A stretch of DNA of 5,796 nt, taken from the NCBI GenBank assembly GCA_022777455.1, contig JALFGI010000060.1:1-5796 (forward strand), in the 5' to 3' direction. Below are positions 4,083-5,796 of the stretch, in pieces. This DNA comes from Clostridiales bacterium (GTDB lineage: Bacteria; Bacillota_A; Clostridia; Oscillospirales; Oscillospiraceae). The first letter of the stretch is position 1, and each line of letters starts with the position of its first letter. The notes below the pieces were generated by a model that was not told the origin of the DNA, did not search any database, and saw only the letters and a program-made list of their open reading frames with translations. A program made the position numbers and the translations under genes.

Positions 4083-5570
4083 TTACCACAGGGTGTTGGA
4101 AGGATTGGGATAGCCGAATTTCTCCTTCAGCAGGGCATAGTATTCGTTGGGGTCGCCGTTCTGCTCGTAGCGCCAGGGGTAGCCATAGGGCTGATCGTCC
4201 TTGGCATCGCCGGTGTGCTGCACCAGGCAGTCGGGGTGGAGCTGGTCAAAGCGGGCGCGCTCCTCCTCGCTGGTCTGGGAGCGGGCATCCACCAGAACCT
4301 GGAGGTTCAGATCATCCAGAGGGGACAGATCGGTAACCTTGGTATAGGCGATGTTCAGCCGCTGCAGATTCCAGCAGTTGGACAGGGGAGAAATATCCGT
4401 CACATAGCCGCAGTAGGCAATCTCCAAAAATTCCAGATTGGGGCAGGCGGCAAAGGGAGTCAGGTCGGAAATCATGGAACCGGAGAGGATCACCGCCCGG
4501 AGGTTGGGCATCCCCGCCACAAAATCGCATTGCTTCAGCAGCTCGTTATGGCCGAAGTCCAGAAATTCCGCGTCCTCGCAGTAGATCAGATTGGTGCTGT
4601 TGTAATCATACAGGCCGTAAACATGGCGGATGACCTTCCGGTCTGTCAGGCAGCCGCCCTCACCAAACCAGATCCGCCAGACCACCTTGGTGGTATCCCG
4701 GAACTCATCCCGCAGAGCCGCCATTTCCTCATTGGAAAAACCGCAATTATCCATCACCAGGCGTTTGCAACCCCGCATCACCGTCAGCGCCATGCGCAAG
4801 GTATCCAGTGCGCCTTCCTGTTTGCCGAAGCTTTTACCCACATAGCTGACTTCCTCGTCGGTGGTGGAAACCTGCTTGCCGAACAGGTCAAAGGAGAAAT
4901 GCAGCAGCGTTTCCGGCACGCAGGCTTGCAGCTGTGCCGCCTGTTCCAGGGTAAAGGAGGTGGCACCCTCCCCGGTCATCAGTTCGATTCGTTCCAGGTT
5001 CGGCAGGAAGGACAGCATTTCGGCGGAAGCAAGCACCGACTCCGCTTCCAGGCCGGACAAATCCAGCTCCCGGGTATTCCCGTCACAGACAGTGCCGCAG
5101 AAATCGATGCTGCAATCAAATTGCACATTGGGATACTCCTCCTGGAGCGTGCGGATCTGCTCCATGGTGAGGGTGGTCTGCCGGAAATAAACGCTTTGCA
5201 GCTGATTGAGATACCGCAGGTTTTCCCGCAGGATGGAATAATCAAAATCCGCCGGGTTCAGTTCCAGTGCCTGGGCCTCCGGTTCCGCCGCCGTTTCTCC
5301 CAGACGCACCAGGTAGCGCACCTTGACCTGAGGATTCCGGGCCGCATAGGCGCGAATGGCATCGTAGCATTCGCTGCCGGTGAAGTCCGCCTCCACCAGG
5401 TAGGGATAGTTCTGCTCCAATTCCAGCAGGGACTGTTCGGTGACCACTGCGGTAATCTGCTCCACCCGGGGCTCTGTGGTGGTTTCCACAAAGGGGAGCG
5501 ATTCCTTGCCGCAGCCGCAAAGAAGAACCGCCAGCAGCAGCGCCATGGCGGTTTTAACAACCAATTTCAT
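4083..5570 (-). CDS. Leucine-rich repeat lipoprotein with four N-terminal tandem modules
   Basis: A 495-residue surface lipoprotein. The signal peptide ends in the lipobox LCGC (17-20), so C20 should be lipidated and the protein anchored outside the membrane. Residues 43-326 hold four degenerate modules of roughly 65-70 residues. Each has a helix, then 'L..x(Y/V)P' or equivalent, then a strand such as VKVRYLVRLG (82-91), VQFDCSIDFCG (149-159), LLHFSFDLFG (222-231) or KVVWRIWFGEGG (295-306), then a polar stretch. Residues 333-430 are internalin-like leucine-rich repeats, seen in MPNLRAVILSGSMISDLTPF, CPNLEFLEIAYCGYVTDISPL and CWNLQRLNIAYTKVTDLSPL. A Y/P/N-rich tail follows (461-495). LRRs of this kind mediate protein binding; the partner is unknown and I do not recognise a named family. 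The gene is monocistronic: its own promoter lies at 5605-5633, GGAGG 10 bases before the ATG, and a strong terminator just after TAA. Confidence 0.93.
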   Translation of the reverse strand: MKLVVKTAMALLLAVLLCGCGKESLPFVETTTEPRVEQITAVVTEQSLLELEQNYPYLVEADFTGSECYDAIRAYAARNPQVKVRYLVRLGETAAEPEAQALELNPADFDYSILRENLRYLNQLQSVYFRQTTLTMEQIRTLQEEYPNVQFDCSIDFCGTVCDGNTRELDLSGLEAESVLASAEMLSFLPNLERIELMTGEGATSFTLEQAAQLQACVPETLLHFSFDLFGKQVSTTDEEVSYVGKSFGKQEGALDTLRMALTVMRGCKRLVMDNCGFSNEEMAALRDEFRDTTKVVWRIWFGEGGCLTDRKVIRHVYGLYDYNSTNLIYCEDAEFLDFGHNELLKQCDFVAGMPNLRAVILSGSMISDLTPFAACPNLEFLEIAYCGYVTDISPLSNCWNLQRLNIAYTKVTDLSPLDDLNLQVLVDARSQTSEEERARFDQLHPDCLVQHTGDAKDDQPYGYPWRYEQNGDPNEYYALLKEKFGYPNPSNTLW

Positions 5571-5580
5571 GGGTTTTGTG

Positions 5581-5585
5581 CCTCC
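5581..5585 (-). promoter_or_regulatory. Ribosome binding site of the LRR lipoprotein gene
   Basis: GGAGG on the minus strand, 10 bases before the ATG at 5570. It supports a start that places the signal peptide at the very N-terminus. Confidence 0.75.
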
Positions 5586-5604
5586 GTTATAACCTTTTTG
5601 TGGT

Positions 5605-5633
5605 AGTATATCACATCAGGAAAGAAAATACAA
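5605..5633 (-). promoter_or_regulatory. Extended -10 promoter of the LRR lipoprotein gene
   Basis: The minus strand reads TTGTAT (5628-5633), a 17-base spacer ending in TGA, then TATACT (5605-5610). TATACT is one mismatch from TATAAT and is preceded by the TGn extension, which compensates for the weak -35. Transcription would start near 5598, about 28 bases before the ATG. Confidence 0.6.
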
Positions 5634-5646
5634 CTTCCTTCTCCTT

Positions 5647-5664
5647 TTCAAACGATAATTTGAA
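5647..5664. promoter_or_regulatory. Small dyad upstream of the lipoprotein promoter
   Basis: TTCAAA (5647-5652) and TTTGAA (5659-5664) form a perfect 6-bp inverted repeat with a 6-base spacer, 13 bases upstream of the -35 box. Position and symmetry would suit a dimeric regulator, but a dyad this short can arise by chance. Confidence 0.25.
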
Positions 5665-5776
5665 GCGCAGCTCGCTACCCCAATGCGCACCGGGCTGGTG
5701 TGTCATCCGGGACTCCTGGGCAGCGCCCGGTAACGTTTTTGCGTGCCAGGCTACAACAATCGCCCAGCCAGTGTAG

Positions 5777-5795
5777 GGGAGGCTCGTAGCCTCCC
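5777..5795. repeat. GC-rich hairpin at window edge, possibly the end of another intergenic repeat
   Basis: GGGAGGCT (5777-5784) and AGCCTCCC (5788-5795) form a perfect 8-bp stem around CGT, preceded by GTGTAG. The GTAGGGG-hairpin-CCCG form resembles dispersed palindromic repeats I recall in clostridial genomes (memory, not a search). It reaches the border, so its full extent is unknown. Confidence 0.5.
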
Positions 5796-5796
5796 G

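Larger units (their letters stand above)
5634..5796. other. Non-coding right-edge region
   Basis: About 160 bases upstream of the lipoprotein promoter show no convincing gene on either strand. Composition becomes GC-rich from about 5665. Imperfect GC-rich inverted repeats such as GGGC/GCCC (about 5719-5731) and the border hairpin at 5777-5795 are the only structure seen. Confidence 0.5.

Noticed and set aside
3963..5606. A 547-codon open frame on the plus strand
   Set aside because: Antisense to the LRR lipoprotein, starting inside the inverted repeat and reading through the terminator. It has I/Q/G-rich composition and no domain or ribosome site; the minus-strand frame has a signal peptide, lipobox and LRRs.
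5680..5760. tRNA or structured RNA at the right edge
   Set aside because: GC-rich inverted stretches were checked for a cloverleaf, but no consistent acceptor, anticodon and T-arm (GTTCRA) pattern was found.

Overview
This is a GC-rich window with genes on the minus strand only. Four intact genes and one gene cut by the window edge all read right to left. Several things suggest a Gram-positive clostridial organism, most likely a gut Oscillospirales/Oscillospiraceae-type bacterium: strong AGGAGG-type ribosome sites, a lipobox lipoprotein, C/G-ending codons, and short palindromic intergenic repeats of a style I recall from such genomes. This placement is inference; there is no rRNA or marker gene here.

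Layout in transcription order (right to left). The right edge (about 5634-5796) has no gene and holds a GC-rich hairpin at the border and a small dyad. An extended -10 promoter (5605-5633) then drives a 495-residue lipoprotein (5570-4083). That protein has four degenerate tandem modules followed by internalin-like leucine-rich repeats, and its gene ends at a strong terminator with a UUCG loop (4044-4079). A promoter candidate for the next operon overlaps this terminator. Between that promoter and the operon lies a 208-bp MITE-like inverted repeat (3789-3996).

The next three genes look like one operon: a HAD-superfamily phosphatase (3750-3133), a MoxR-type AAA+ ATPase (3123-2230) and a CoxE-like von Willebrand factor A protein (2237-957). 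The HAD stop codon is embedded in the MoxR ribosome site, and MoxR overlaps the VWA gene by 8 bp. MoxR/CoxE-type pairs are known as ATP-driven chaperones for maturation of enzymes, including metalloenzymes. No client enzyme is visible here. The MoxR protein ends in a His/Cys-rich tail.

After a 177-bp AT-rich spacer with a near-consensus sigma-A promoter (838-867) comes a highly codon-biased periplasmic-type binding protein of the TrpX/COG2984 family. It runs off the left edge and is probably the first gene of an ABC importer operon whose permease and ATPase lie outside the window.

The long plus-strand reading frames opposite these genes are antisense shadows. The most notable items are the inverted repeat, whose two halves have diverged by pairing-preserving changes, the orphan MoxR/VWA pair with its metal-binding-like tail, and the modular LRR lipoprotein.
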